Source: Chitinophagaceae bacterium UBA1953 (GTDB taxonomy: Bacteria > Bacteroidota > Bacteroidia > Chitinophagales > Chitinophagaceae). Taken from it: a DNA stretch of 64,000 nucleotides. Position numbers and translations under genes: made by a program. The stretch is taken from assembly GCA_002336115.1 (NCBI GenBank), contig DDEN01000061.1, positions 2,823 through 66,822 of the forward strand, read 5' to 3'. Below, one piece after another: positions 21,661-31,432 of the stretch (position 1 is the first letter of the stretch; every line of letters begins with the position of its first letter). The notes beneath the pieces were generated by a model, which did no database searches, was not told the origin of the DNA, and saw only the letters and a program-made list of their open reading frames with translations.

Positions 21661-23630
21661 TGAACGGAGAATCTTTAAATATAGAACAGGACAATCTTGC
21701 TAAACTAAAAAAGCAATTTCCTAACCTTTTTACAGAGGGAAAACTGGATTGGGAAAAACTAAAGGCCACTTTTAGTGACGACATCAATTTTGCGAATGAA
21801 AGATATGTATTGAACTGGGCCGGTAAAAGCGATGCCTTTAAGGTATTACAGGTGCCCACTACAGCTACGTTGAAACCATTACCAGAAGAATCAATAAACT
21901 TTGATACAACTGAAAATATTTTTATTGAGGGCGAAAACCTGGAAGTGCTGAAAGTGTTGCAGAAAAGCTATTACAATAAAATAAAGTGCATTATTATAGA
22001 CCCGCCATATAACACTGGTAGCGACAGTTTTATATACCCTGATAAGTTTAAAGAGAATAAAGCGGACTATGAAAAACGTATTGGGGAGAAAGACGAAGAA
22101 GGTTACCTAATGAAAGAGGGCATGTTTCGTAAGAACAGCAAGGACAGTGGCCATTATCACAGCAATTGGCTAAGCATGATGTACCCCCGTTTGTTTCTGG
22201 CTAAAAACTTATTGAAAGATGATGGAGTAATTTTCGTACATATTGATGACAATGAAGTTCACAATTTGCGGCTAATCATGAATGAAATTTTCGGCGAGGA
22301 AAATTTCATAGCTTCATTTATTTGGGATGGTGGACGAAAAAATGATGCAAAAAAAGTAAGTGTTGGACATGAATATATTTTAGTGTTTGGAAAAAGTAAC
22401 GCTATTAATGAAGAAGAAAGAGAAATAGACCCTACTCTTTGGAAAGAGCGAAAAGAAGGCATTGATGAAATTTATAGTAGGTACGAATTGTATAAAAAGC
22501 AATTTGGTAATAATTGGGAGCAGGTTAGCAAGGCCCTTCAAGAATGGTACAAAGGGCTTGCCGATTCACACCCCAGTAAAAATCATGAACATTATAGAAA
22601 TGCAGATGAGACAGGAGTTTATTTCCCAAGTGATTTATCGGGTCCTGATGATGGAAGAAAAAACAGACCAAGATATGAGGTTCTACACCCCATTACAAAG
22701 AAACCAGTTCCAGTTCCTGCAAGGGGATGGCGTTGGGAAGAACCAAGAATGAAGGAGGAGTTAAAAAAGGGCAGAGTACATTTTGGTATTGATGAAATGT
22801 CTATTCCAAATTCAAAAGTATATCTTAAAGAGAACGAATATCAAGCGCCAAGCAGCGTTTTTTATAAAGATAGAAGGAGTTCGAGTAATAATTTGAAGCA
22901 GCTTATGGGAGAAAAAATATTTGATTTTCCCAAAGATGTTTCAGTAATAGTAAGGCTCCTTAATCTGGTTTTAAGAGAAAATGATATTGCAATAGATTTT
23001 TTTGCAGGCTCTGGTACTTTAGGTGAAGCAATACTCGAACTAAATAAAAGCAAAAAGATTAATTCGAAATTTATCTTGGTTCAACTTCCTGAGTTAATTG
23101 AGGAAGATTCAAGAGCATTTAATGCCGGATATAAAACTATTGCAGAAATATCAAAAGAAAGAATTCGTAGGGTTATTGCTAAAATTGAAAAGGAAAAAGC
23201 AGAAAAGCCAGATATGTTTGATAATGGCAAACAGGATTTAGGCTTCAAAATTTTTAAGCTTGTTCCTTCCAATTTTAAAATATGGTGCAGTGCAGATATA
23301 AGCGAAGAAAACTTAGTACAGCAATTAGAGGCATTTACCAACCCGGTGAATGAAGGCAGTCCTGAGCAAAATATGCTGTATGAATTAATGCTGAAAGCAG
23401 GTTACCAGCTTACAGATAAAGTTGAGCATACTGGCAATTACTTTGTGATTGCAAATGGTGAACTCATCATTGCATTGCAGAAAATAGATGACAAAACTAT
23501 ACAGCAAATAATCGGAGCAAAACCAAAGAAAGTTGTCTCTTTAGATAATTTGTTTACTGGTAACGACCAGTTGAAAACAAATACCGTACTGCAAATGAAA
23601 GATGCAGGAATAGATTTTAAAACAATTTAA
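21660..23630 (+). CDS. mod: Type III restriction-modification methyltransferase (Mod)
   Basis: 656 residues. Beta-class N6-adenine methyltransferase order: catalytic motif IIDPPYNTG (114-120) first and the SAM-binding motif IDFFAGSGTLGEA (about 445-457) later. The variable region between, about 200-440, is the target-recognition part. Length and the opening ENIFIEGENLEVLKVLQKSY match Type III Mod subunits. It recognises and methylates the site also used by Res. It follows the XRE gene with a one-base overlap and is followed after ten bases by an ATPase gene. The usual order is Mod then Res; here two extra genes are inserted. Confidence 0.95.
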   Translation: MNGESLNIEQDNLAKLKKQFPNLFTEGKLDWEKLKATFSDDINFANERYVLNWAGKSDAFKVLQVPTTATLKPLPEESINFDTTENIFIEGENLEVLKVLQKSYYNKIKCIIIDPPYNTGSDSFIYPDKFKENKADYEKRIGEKDEEGYLMKEGMFRKNSKDSGHYHSNWLSMMYPRLFLAKNLLKDDGVIFVHIDDNEVHNLRLIMNEIFGEENFIASFIWDGGRKNDAKKVSVGHEYILVFGKSNAINEEEREIDPTLWKERKEGIDEIYSRYELYKKQFGNNWEQVSKALQEWYKGLADSHPSKNHEHYRNADETGVYFPSDLSGPDDGRKNRPRYEVLHPITKKPVPVPARGWRWEEPRMKEELKKGRVHFGIDEMSIPNSKVYLKENEYQAPSSVFYKDRRSSSNNLKQLMGEKIFDFPKDVSVIVRLLNLVLRENDIAIDFFAGSGTLGEAILELNKSKKINSKFILVQLPELIEEDSRAFNAGYKTIAEISKERIRRVIAKIEKEKAEKPDMFDNGKQDLGFKIFKLVPSNFKIWCSADISEENLVQQLEAFTNPVNEGSPEQNMLYELMLKAGYQLTDKVEHTGNYFVIANGELIIALQKIDDKTIQQIIGAKPKKVVSLDNLFTGNDQLKTNTVLQMKDAGIDFKTI

Positions 23631-23640
23631 ATGCAACAAA

Positions 23641-24717
23641 ATGGGTATTAAGTCTATTCACATACAAAACTTTAAATCCATTAAGGATTCTGGTGTTGTA
23701 GAGCTAAAGCCGGTTAATGTTTTGATTGGCGCCAACGGTGCAGGTAAAAGTAATTTTATCAGCTTTTTTAAATTCTTAAATAAGTTATATTCTAAGGAAC
23801 TACAAACCTATATAATCCAAAATGGCCGAGCAGATAATTTTTTATTTTTTGGAAGGAAATATTCTAGTTACTTAAGTGGCACTATCACTTTTGACAACGA
23901 ATATAGAAATGAATATGCTTTTACTCTGATTCCTGAGCAATCAGGTAGTTTAATATTCCTGGATGAATGGAGTAATACAACTCAGGGAGATTTACAAATT
24001 GAGAACACAATAAGAACAGAAAGTGAATTAAGAAATCACGGCTGGTTCAGGTCGGGTTATTTAAGGGATAATTTGAATGCTTTGAAACTTTTTCACTTTC
24101 ATGATACAGGATTTAATTCCAAAGTAAAACAACCCTGTAGTTTAAGAGATTATGCTTTTTTACAGGAAGATGGTGGAAATATTGCTGCTTTTCTTTACAG
24201 GCTTCAAGAAACGCATCCTGACAGTTTTAGAATGATTGAAAGAGTTGTACAATCAATTGCACCTTTCTTTGATAGTTTTTATTTGGAACCAGATGAAATT
24301 AATCCCGAACAGATATTTCTGAGATGGAAAGAAAAAGGGTTTGACCAGTTGTTTACAGCACACAATTTATCAGATGGTACATTAAGAATGATTTGTTTAG
24401 CTACGCTATTGTTGCAACCAAAACCACCCGCTACAATTGTTATTGATGAACCTGAACTTGGTTTGCACCCGTTTGCAATTAGTAAGTTAGCAGCGATGTT
24501 ACAAAGCGTTTCTGATTCATCACAAATAATTATTTCAACACAGTCAGTAAATCTTGTAAATGAATTTGCACCGGAAGACATTTTAGTGGTGCAAAGAGAA
24601 AATAATCACGAAACGGTTTTCAAAAGACAGACAGAAGATGCGCTTGCTATTTGGTTAAAAGATTATTCAATGGGAGAATTGTGGGAGAAAAATATATTGG
24701 GAGGGCGGCCAAAATGA
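23641..24717 (+). CDS. AAA-family ATPase (AAA_21/RecF-OLD type) embedded in the RM operon
   Basis: 358 residues. The N terminus SIHIQNFKSIKDSGVVELKP is the typical beta strand of SMC/RecF/OLD-type ATPases. Walker A is GANGAGKSN (30-38). A signature-like HNLSDGTLRMICLATLLLQP precedes Walker B TIVIDEPELGLHP (about 264-276), and a switch QIIISTQSVNLV follows. It overlaps the next gene by the four bases ATGA. Paired ATPase plus Toprim-like proteins act as phage sensors in known systems (OLD, Gabija, PARIS); that this pair does so is inference. Confidence 0.92.
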   Translation: MGIKSIHIQNFKSIKDSGVVELKPVNVLIGANGAGKSNFISFFKFLNKLYSKELQTYIIQNGRADNFLFFGRKYSSYLSGTITFDNEYRNEYAFTLIPEQSGSLIFLDEWSNTTQGDLQIENTIRTESELRNHGWFRSGYLRDNLNALKLFHFHDTGFNSKVKQPCSLRDYAFLQEDGGNIAAFLYRLQETHPDSFRMIERVVQSIAPFFDSFYLEPDEINPEQIFLRWKEKGFDQLFTAHNLSDGTLRMICLATLLLQPKPPATIVIDEPELGLHPFAISKLAAMLQSVSDSSQIIISTQSVNLVNEFAPEDILVVQRENNHETVFKRQTEDALAIWLKDYSMGELWEKNILGGRPK

Positions 24718-25379
24718 GAACAGTAAATATAATTGTAGAAGGCCCTACCGAAGAGGAGTTTGTAAACAACTGCATTGCACCCTATTTAAGTGGTTACGGC
24801 ATAATTAACTCCGTTCCTATACCACTTGAAACAAGCCCAGGTTATTATGGTGGCGATATTACTTATGAACGGTACAGGGACAATGCTTATAAGCTTTTGG
24901 TTTCAGACCCAAATTGTATTGTTACTTCTTTGATAGATTTTTACGAACTTCGTAACGATTTTCCTGGCTACACTGCTGCGCTAGCCTTGTCTTACAGAAA
25001 CGACAGCGTACAATTAATTGAACAAGAAATAAGCAATGATATTAATAATCCAAGATTAATACCGTATATCCAGCTTCATGAGTTTGAAGGGTTGCTTTTT
25101 TCAGATATTAAAGGTTTTAAAATGTACTTTCCTAAAATTGCAAATCACGCTCTATATATAATAAATCGGTATCCCAATCCAGAAGATATAAATGACGGAC
25201 CAGCAACAGCACCTTCTGTAAGGATGAAAGACCTTTTTTCCAAAATACCAAAGCGATATGTAAAACCTTTTCATGGTCCAATGATTGCTCTTGAAAATGG
25301 AATAACACCCATTTTAGCAAAATGCCCAAGATTTAAAAACTGGATTGATACAATAATAGTAAAAGCAACAGCACTGTGA
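24714..25379 (+). CDS. DUF4276 family protein, Toprim-like
   Basis: 221 residues from ATG 24714, which overlaps the ATPase stop (ATGA). The start MRTVNIIVEGPTEEEFV has the Toprim-type acidic motif VEGPTE (8-13), followed by SLIDFYELRNDFPGY with acidic residues and a QLHEFEGLLFSD motif typical of DUF4276. Its stop TGA overlaps the GTG start of Res. Known from the family: DUF4276 genes commonly follow AAA ATPase genes. Inference: a metal-dependent nuclease or nucleotidyl-transfer effector whose activity the ATPase controls. Confidence 0.88.
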   Translation: MRTVNIIVEGPTEEEFVNNCIAPYLSGYGIINSVPIPLETSPGYYGGDITYERYRDNAYKLLVSDPNCIVTSLIDFYELRNDFPGYTAALALSYRNDSVQLIEQEISNDINNPRLIPYIQLHEFEGLLFSDIKGFKMYFPKIANHALYIINRYPNPEDINDGPATAPSVRMKDLFSKIPKRYVKPFHGPMIALENGITPILAKCPRFKNWIDTIIVKATAL

Positions 25380-28015
25380 AAATTCATTTCGATAGCAACC
25401 AGGAATATCAATTAGTTGCTATAAAATCCATCACCGAAATATTTGAAGGACAGCCTTTAAACGGCGGTGATTTTGAGTTCAGCTTCTATCAGGCAGGTGC
25501 ATTACATTCTGAAAATGGGTTTGGCAACAGACTTACATTATCTGAAGAGCAGATTTGGGAAAATGTAAAAAATATACAGCAGGCAAATGAAATAAAAAAT
25601 AACAAAGAAGCTCTTGACGGCATGAACTTTTCCGTAGAAATGGAAACCGGCACTGGTAAAACCTATGTGTATTTGCGGACCATTTTTGAATTGAACAAAT
25701 TGTATGGGTTTAAAAAATTTGTGATTGTAGTGCCATCTGTAGCTATAAGGGAAGGTGTTTTGAAAAACTTACAAATTACGCAGGAACATTTTCAAACCCT
25801 GTATGATAAGGTACAGGTAAACCCGGAAGTGTATGACAGCAAAAAAGTATCAAACCTTCGTGGCTTTGCGAGTGGCAATGCCATCCAGATTCTGGTAATC
25901 AATATTGATTCTTTTGCCAAAGACGAAAACATCATCAATAAAGCCAATGACAAACTAACGGGCAAAAAACCTATTGAGTTTATACAAAGCACCAATCCCA
26001 TTGTTATTGTGGATGAACCGCAAAACATGGAAACAGAAATCAGGAAAAAAGCTATAGATAACCTGAATCCACTTTGCACTCTTCGTTATTCCGCTACCCA
26101 TACCAATTTATACAACCTAATGTATTCACTCAATCCCGTGAAGGCTTATGATTTAGGGTTGGTAAAACAGATTGAAGTTGATTCAGTATTAAGCGAAAAT
26201 GATTTCAATAGTGCTTATATACAGGTTGAATCGATTAACCGTGCAGGTAATAGTATTACAGCCAAGATAAAGGTTGATGTAAACACACCAGATGGAGTAA
26301 AGAGAAAAACAGTTACCGCTAACGCCAAAAGAAATGATTTGTTTGAACTGAGCGGAAGAAACGACCGTTACGACGGTTTGAAAATATATGAGATTGATTT
26401 TGGAAGCCAGCAAATAGAATTAACAAATGGTGTTGTGCTGGGTGTTGGGCAAAGCCAGGGCGGCATGAATGATGAAGTAATGAAATTCATGATTCGCAAA
26501 ACGGTGGAAGAACATTTAAGAAAGGAAAAGCAGTTTCGCAGCAAAGGCATAAAAGTACTTTCCTTATTTTTTATTGATAAAGTAAAGAATTACCGAGAGT
26601 ATGATATTAATGGAAATAAGCTTCCGGGGAGATTTGCCAAATGGTTTGAAGAAATATACCAGGAAGAAATTTCAAAACCTCAGTTCAAAGATTTAATAAC
26701 AAATAAAGTAGAAGACCTACACGAAGGCTATTTTTCACAAGACAATAAAGGCAAAGTAAAAGATACTGGTGGAGAAACACAAGCCGATGATGATACGTAC
26801 AAACTCATCATGCAGGAGAAAGAACGGCTGCTTGATGTAAACACACCACTGCGTTTTATTTTCAGTCACTCGGCATTAAGAGAAGGATGGGACAATCCCA
26901 ATGTTTTCCAGATTTGCACTTTAAATGAAACAAAATCTGAAATAAAAAAGCGGCAGGAAATTGGCCGGGGATTACGCCTCAGTGTAAATAATGATGGACA
27001 GCGGATTTTTGACAGGAGTATAAACAGGCTCACTGTTGTTGCCAATGAATCTTATGATGAATTTGCAAATGCTCTGCAAAAAGAAATTGAGCAGGATTGC
27101 GGTGTGGATTTTACAGGCAGAATAAAAGACAAAGGCAAGAAACAAAAAGTAACCCTTCGTAAAGGTTTTGAAGCAGACCCCAAGTTTTTACAGATTTGGG
27201 ATAAAATAAAATTTCATACCAAATACAGTGTTAATTACGACACTGCCGAATTAATTACATTGGCTGCAAAAGCTGTAAAAGAAATACCAGAAACTAAAAA
27301 GCCATCTATCCGCAGCAATAAAAATAGAATGGAAATTACAGAAGAAGGTGTCAAGGGTTTACTGCTTAGTGATAGCGGTAATGATGATTATGGCTTTCCT
27401 TTAGAAATACCTGATATACTTGGTTATATTCAATCAAAGACCGAATTAACTCGTTCCACCATTCTTGGAATCATAAAGAAGTCAGGCCGTATATCTGAAG
27501 TATTGATTAACCCTCAATTATTTATGGACAATGTGGTAGTTGCTATACGGCAAGTACTGTATGAATTAATGATTGAAGGAATTAAGTATGAAAAAATCGG
27601 CGGTAAGGTGTATGAAATGAAATTGTTTGAAATTAACGAACTTGAAATCTACATTGACAAATTCACACATACAGTTAAAGCCCCGGATAAAACCATTTAT
27701 GAAAACCTGATTCCATTGCAATCTGATGTTGAAAGTCAGTTTGCAAAAGATTGTGAGAGCAGCGAGAATGTTGAGTTCTATTTTAAGCTCCCTTTCTGGT
27801 TCAAAATCAATACACCTATAGGCACTTACAATCCAGACTGGGCTGTTGTATTTAGAAATGAAAACAAGATATATTTTGTAGCTGAAACAAAGAGTGCCGG
27901 ACAAGAATTAAGAAGCAGTGAAAGACTGAAAATTAAATGCGGAAAGGAACATTTTAAAGAATTCGTAGACATTGTATATAAACAGGTTTCTTCTGTTTCC
28001 GAACTGGCAAAATGA
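25376..28015 (+). CDS. res: Type III restriction enzyme, Res helicase-nuclease subunit
   Basis: 879 residues, GTG start overlapping the DUF4276 stop. Superfamily 2 helicase motifs are in order: Walker A METGTGKTY (about 89-97), DEAD-like box IVIVDEPQNME (about 208-218), SATHTN, LREGWDNPNVFQIC and QEIGRGLRL (about 525-533). The C-terminal endonuclease domain shows PDWAVVF (about 818-824) and VAETK (about 834-838), the PD-(D/E)XK core. All expected parts are intact, so the enzyme should be active with Mod. Confidence 0.94.
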   Translation: MKIHFDSNQEYQLVAIKSITEIFEGQPLNGGDFEFSFYQAGALHSENGFGNRLTLSEEQIWENVKNIQQANEIKNNKEALDGMNFSVEMETGTGKTYVYLRTIFELNKLYGFKKFVIVVPSVAIREGVLKNLQITQEHFQTLYDKVQVNPEVYDSKKVSNLRGFASGNAIQILVINIDSFAKDENIINKANDKLTGKKPIEFIQSTNPIVIVDEPQNMETEIRKKAIDNLNPLCTLRYSATHTNLYNLMYSLNPVKAYDLGLVKQIEVDSVLSENDFNSAYIQVESINRAGNSITAKIKVDVNTPDGVKRKTVTANAKRNDLFELSGRNDRYDGLKIYEIDFGSQQIELTNGVVLGVGQSQGGMNDEVMKFMIRKTVEEHLRKEKQFRSKGIKVLSLFFIDKVKNYREYDINGNKLPGRFAKWFEEIYQEEISKPQFKDLITNKVEDLHEGYFSQDNKGKVKDTGGETQADDDTYKLIMQEKERLLDVNTPLRFIFSHSALREGWDNPNVFQICTLNETKSEIKKRQEIGRGLRLSVNNDGQRIFDRSINRLTVVANESYDEFANALQKEIEQDCGVDFTGRIKDKGKKQKVTLRKGFEADPKFLQIWDKIKFHTKYSVNYDTAELITLAAKAVKEIPETKKPSIRSNKNRMEITEEGVKGLLLSDSGNDDYGFPLEIPDILGYIQSKTELTRSTILGIIKKSGRISEVLINPQLFMDNVVVAIRQVLYELMIEGIKYEKIGGKVYEMKLFEINELEIYIDKFTHTVKAPDKTIYENLIPLQSDVESQFAKDCESSENVEFYFKLPFWFKINTPIGTYNPDWAVVFRNENKIYFVAETKSAGQELRSSERLKIKCGKEHFKEFVDIVYKQVSSVSELAK

Positions 28016-28028
28016 GTTTTATTGAATT

Positions 28029-29006
28029 ATGGAAAGAATTATACACAACAACTTAACGTACACCTGTTACGAGTATCCTTCGGAGAAAGAATTTGAACAG
28101 GCTATTGTACAACAGGCACCACATATTTTTGGCAACCAGTCAATTTACATTGATATAAAAAAGCGGATTGGTGATAGCATTATCACAATACCCGATGGCT
28201 ATTTGATTGATTTTTCTTTTGAGCAGGAACCAAGGCTATACATTATCGAAAATGAACTTTCCAGCCACGACCCCTACAAACATATCGGTTCACAGCTGCT
28301 CAAATTTGCTATTTCTTATAAAGTAAGCGGCAGAAAAATAAAAGCTTTTCTGCTGGAGCATTTAATGGTTGATAAAACAGTTCTTGCAAAAACAGAAAAA
28401 GGATTAATGAGTGCCGGTTACAGAAACATTGATGATTTTTTGGAGAGCATCATTTTTGAAAAAACAGTTGCAGCTATTGTAGTAATCGACCAGTCAACAC
28501 CAGAACTGGAAAATGTGCTGAGCCAGCTTACAATGGATACTGACATCCTGGAATTTCAGACATTTATAAATGGCAATCAAAAGATTCACAAATTCACGCC
28601 TTTTAATGCAGACATCAGGGAGCTTACTGAATCTCCAAAATCGGATATAAAAGCAGAAGATCTGAATACAGTTGTTGTTGCAGCAAGAGAAGAAGGATTT
28701 GAGCAGGAGTTTTTGAAGAATAATTGCTGGTTTGCCATCCGCATACATGCCTCAATGCTTGATAAAATTAAATATATAGCGGCCTACCAGGTAGCACCTG
28801 TTTCTGCCATTACATATTATGCAGAGGTGTCGAAAATTGAAAAGTGGAACGATACCAACAAATACATCCTTTATTTTAAAGACAAGGCAATTAAAATTAA
28901 GGCAATACCTTTAGATAAAACAAAGAAAGGGCTTGCACCACAAGCACCACGATATACATCATTATCATTGTTGTTGCAAGCAAAAACATTGACAGATGTG
29001 TTTTAA
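28029..29006 (+). CDS. PD-(D/E)XK-like protein closing the Type III RM operon
   Basis: 325 residues, 13 bases after Res. The first 110 residues have a nuclease-like core: DSIITIPDGYLIDFSF, RLYIIENELSSHDPYKHIG and QLLKFAISYKVSGRKIKAFL, similar to the D...E-x-E/K arrangement of the PD-(D/E)XK superfamily, with ENE in place of the usual E-x-K. The remainder is alpha/beta without a family I can name. Tight spacing indicates it belongs to the restriction operon. It may be an accessory nuclease or DNA-binding factor. A lone DUF91-type fold is another possibility. Confidence 0.72.
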   Translation: MERIIHNNLTYTCYEYPSEKEFEQAIVQQAPHIFGNQSIYIDIKKRIGDSIITIPDGYLIDFSFEQEPRLYIIENELSSHDPYKHIGSQLLKFAISYKVSGRKIKAFLLEHLMVDKTVLAKTEKGLMSAGYRNIDDFLESIIFEKTVAAIVVIDQSTPELENVLSQLTMDTDILEFQTFINGNQKIHKFTPFNADIRELTESPKSDIKAEDLNTVVVAAREEGFEQEFLKNNCWFAIRIHASMLDKIKYIAAYQVAPVSAITYYAEVSKIEKWNDTNKYILYFKDKAIKIKAIPLDKTKKGLAPQAPRYTSLSLLLQAKTLTDVF

Positions 29007-29233
29007 GTATTATAATGCCAATAATTTTAGTGTTTTTTATCCGATTTATTTTGAGGCTTTTTAACATGCATATAATATATTTATGATAAGATTGCCAAGA
29101 GAAGCTATTTGTAAATAACTTGCTAAAAGCCTAGGTGTTAATTAAGTTTTTCAACATTGAGCTCTAAATTTTTGATTAATAAATAATATTTCTATTCAAA
29201 TCTTAAATAGGAATTATTTCTAAAATATATACA

Positions 29234-29929
29234 ATGTTGCAACAAGAAATAGATTCATTGGCCAATGAAGAAAAACTTACATTTTTACGTAAGACGATTA
29301 AAGATCTTACTTGGGATCAGGTTAAATCCAATAGCCTTTTAACCTTATACTCAAGTATACACTCTGAAATTATTGCATATGAAAGTTCGTTATTTAACCT
29401 CTTAATTGCTGGAGTTGGATTATTTTTTACAGGTCTTTTTTATGGTATGATAAATGGCAAAGCAAATTTATTAGCACTCTTACCTTCAATAATTGCTATA
29501 ACATATGGATTAATAATTAACGGCAGTGCAAGTATTTTGAGACTAGCTCAAAAAAAATCAGAATTAGAATTGCTTTATCAGAAATCGGGACATAAATTCT
29601 TTGATTGGGAAACCTCCTCAGGAGCAGTTGTAAAATCAAGGAAAATTGAGTTAGAGAATGGTTTTATAATAGGATTCTCTGTTTTGATTTTTATTTTAGG
29701 TATAATTTTTACAATTACTGGTAATTTGGTTGAAGGCATTCCTATAGGAACAGAAAAGGTCGGAAATGAATTGCTGTTTTCAAAATTCTTTATCAAATGT
29801 GCAATATTAACTGTTGATCTATTAGCATTTTTTTTTGCAATGCTCACTTTTATTAAATATGTTGCAAGAAGAAGGCTTTATCAAAGAAAGTTGTCTGATT
29901 TAATAAAACTTCTAGAAAAATTCGATTAA
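29234..29929 (+). CDS. Four-helix membrane protein in the defence island
   Basis: 231 residues. A helical cytoplasmic start (about 1-50) with acidic and basic residues is followed by paired helices at about 54-74 and 80-98, a linker of about 45 residues, and a second pair at about 142-162 and 188-208. The end is basic (VARRRLYQRKLSDLIKLLEK). AT-rich. I recognise no family. A 227-base AT-rich gap separates it from the restriction operon, so it probably has its own promoter. A membrane effector role is a guess from location only. Confidence 0.72.
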   Translation: MLQQEIDSLANEEKLTFLRKTIKDLTWDQVKSNSLLTLYSSIHSEIIAYESSLFNLLIAGVGLFFTGLFYGMINGKANLLALLPSIIAITYGLIINGSASILRLAQKKSELELLYQKSGHKFFDWETSSGAVVKSRKIELENGFIIGFSVLIFILGIIFTITGNLVEGIPIGTEKVGNELLFSKFFIKCAILTVDLLAFFFAMLTFIKYVARRRLYQRKLSDLIKLLEKFD

Positions 29930-29944
29930 ATCTTACCTTAATAA

Positions 29945-31015
29945 TTATAGATTACTAAGTACATATTGTTCTCTGCTATTAACCCAATTTGTAAAGACGT
30001 GACTTTTAAAATTGTTAAAAGACAGACTGTCAATAAATTTGTTAATATCATTTTCTTTATTAAATACTGGAGTATTATATCCTACACTAATAATATTGCA
30101 ATTTTGTCCAAAATGCTTTTTTATTGGGAAAATTAGAATCGGCTTGTTAAAATACATACTTTCACAGATTGTATCAAAGCCGGCAGTACAAAATAAAGCT
30201 TTGCATTTACTAAGCTTATCAATAAAATGTTTTTCTTCAAATTGATGAAAAATAATCTTATCCGATGAATCAAATATTTTTTGTTGCGTTTTGTCTAAGA
30301 AAATATGCAAAACTTCATGATTGTTTTTTTTATGCCAATTAAGTAAGTTGCTTAAATAAGCTTCTTGCGACAAATATGCCAAGAAATAATCTTCATTTGA
30401 ACATTTGCTGGAAATAACAACTTCCCTAAGTAAAGGAGGGAATACCTGAAAATGGTGGCCTATATTAGGCATTCTGTAACTTGATAAAGCCCAAATATAG
30501 TCAGAGTTAAAAGCAGTTATTCTTGTATAGAGTTTTGTTGCAATACGCTCTGTACTTTTTTTATCTGGAAATTTATATTCTGGATGTAAATAAAGATATT
30601 GATGCCCAACAGATATTGTTTTAATTTTTCTTCTGTAAAAAAACTTATAGAGTCCAAAAATTGGTTCATAAAAATTAAAAATTAGATCCGGGTTATAATC
30701 AGAAATTATCCTGTGTGCCAATTTGATACTTTTCCAATATGATTTTAATGCAAGAATATTCTTGTAAATACTCTTGGAAACTGACACTTCATTCTTAAAA
30801 CTCGTGTATTGTTTTTTGAAACTTGTGATTTTATAAATATTACAATCTAGTTTTTCAAGTTTTTCTATTGACTTATTTGATTCACCAATAACAATAGCAC
30901 ATACATTGTATCCTTTATTCTTTGTTAAAATTTCATATAAAGCTACGGCTTCAGACAAATGGCCATTACCTTCCCCTTGAACAAAAAAAATGACTTTTGC
31001 TTTTTTTGAAACCAT
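29945..31015 (-). CDS. Glycosyltransferase (GT-B fold, MurG/GT28-like)
   Basis: 356 residues. The N terminus VIFFVQGEGNGHLSEAVALY has the glycine-rich loop with GNGH found in GT28/MurG-like GT-B enzymes, and the C-terminal half has ALFCTAGFDTICESMYFNKP then ILIFPIKKHFGQNCN, the donor-binding region with conserved Glu. No signal peptide or helices. It stands alone, convergent with the membrane protein gene. The composition is very AT-rich, suggesting transfer. Acceptor and product are unknown; cell-surface glycan synthesis is the usual role. Confidence 0.82.
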   Translation of the reverse strand: MVSKKAKVIFFVQGEGNGHLSEAVALYEILTKNKGYNVCAIVIGESNKSIEKLEKLDCNIYKITSFKKQYTSFKNEVSVSKSIYKNILALKSYWKSIKLAHRIISDYNPDLIFNFYEPIFGLYKFFYRRKIKTISVGHQYLYLHPEYKFPDKKSTERIATKLYTRITAFNSDYIWALSSYRMPNIGHHFQVFPPLLREVVISSKCSNEDYFLAYLSQEAYLSNLLNWHKKNNHEVLHIFLDKTQQKIFDSSDKIIFHQFEEKHFIDKLSKCKALFCTAGFDTICESMYFNKPILIFPIKKHFGQNCNIISVGYNTPVFNKENDINKFIDSLSFNNFKSHVFTNWVNSREQYVLSNL

Positions 31016-31432
31016 TTGCTTTTTTGAAGTGTAAGTTAGTTGAAAAGTTTCTTTTTTAGTACCACTCCTACAAGTACCATTTTGTTTTATATGTAATTCT
31101 TTACGAGATATCTTTATATCACCATTTGTTTCCAGTTGCTTATTGAAAATGATAATTTTAAAAAAAATTTCTTGAAATTAACGGAGGCAAGACATACAGG
31201 AAGAATATACGAATGAGAGAGGAGTGAATATTTTTAGGCAATAAGGCGCATGAGGTGGGATATTATAAAGATAACTGGGGGGGGTGATAAGATGATTTGA
31301 TAGCTGTATAAATATTGCTTTGATATTGTAGACAAACTTTTGAAACCTATTAAAACACAAATATTAAAAAGACTGATTGAGATAAATAATCTTATAACCG
31401 AAAAATACAAACACTAAAAACAGTTAACTAAA
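31016..31432. other. AT-rich stretch without a gene
   Basis: Contains promoters for the divergent glycosyltransferase and nitrilase-like genes by position. A run of eight Gs at about 31278-31285 stands out in otherwise AT-rich sequence. No convincing gene on either strand. Confidence 0.55.

Noticed and set aside
31178..31360. Minus-strand 60-codon frame
   Set aside because: Low-complexity sequence around a G run, with no family features; treated as intergenic.
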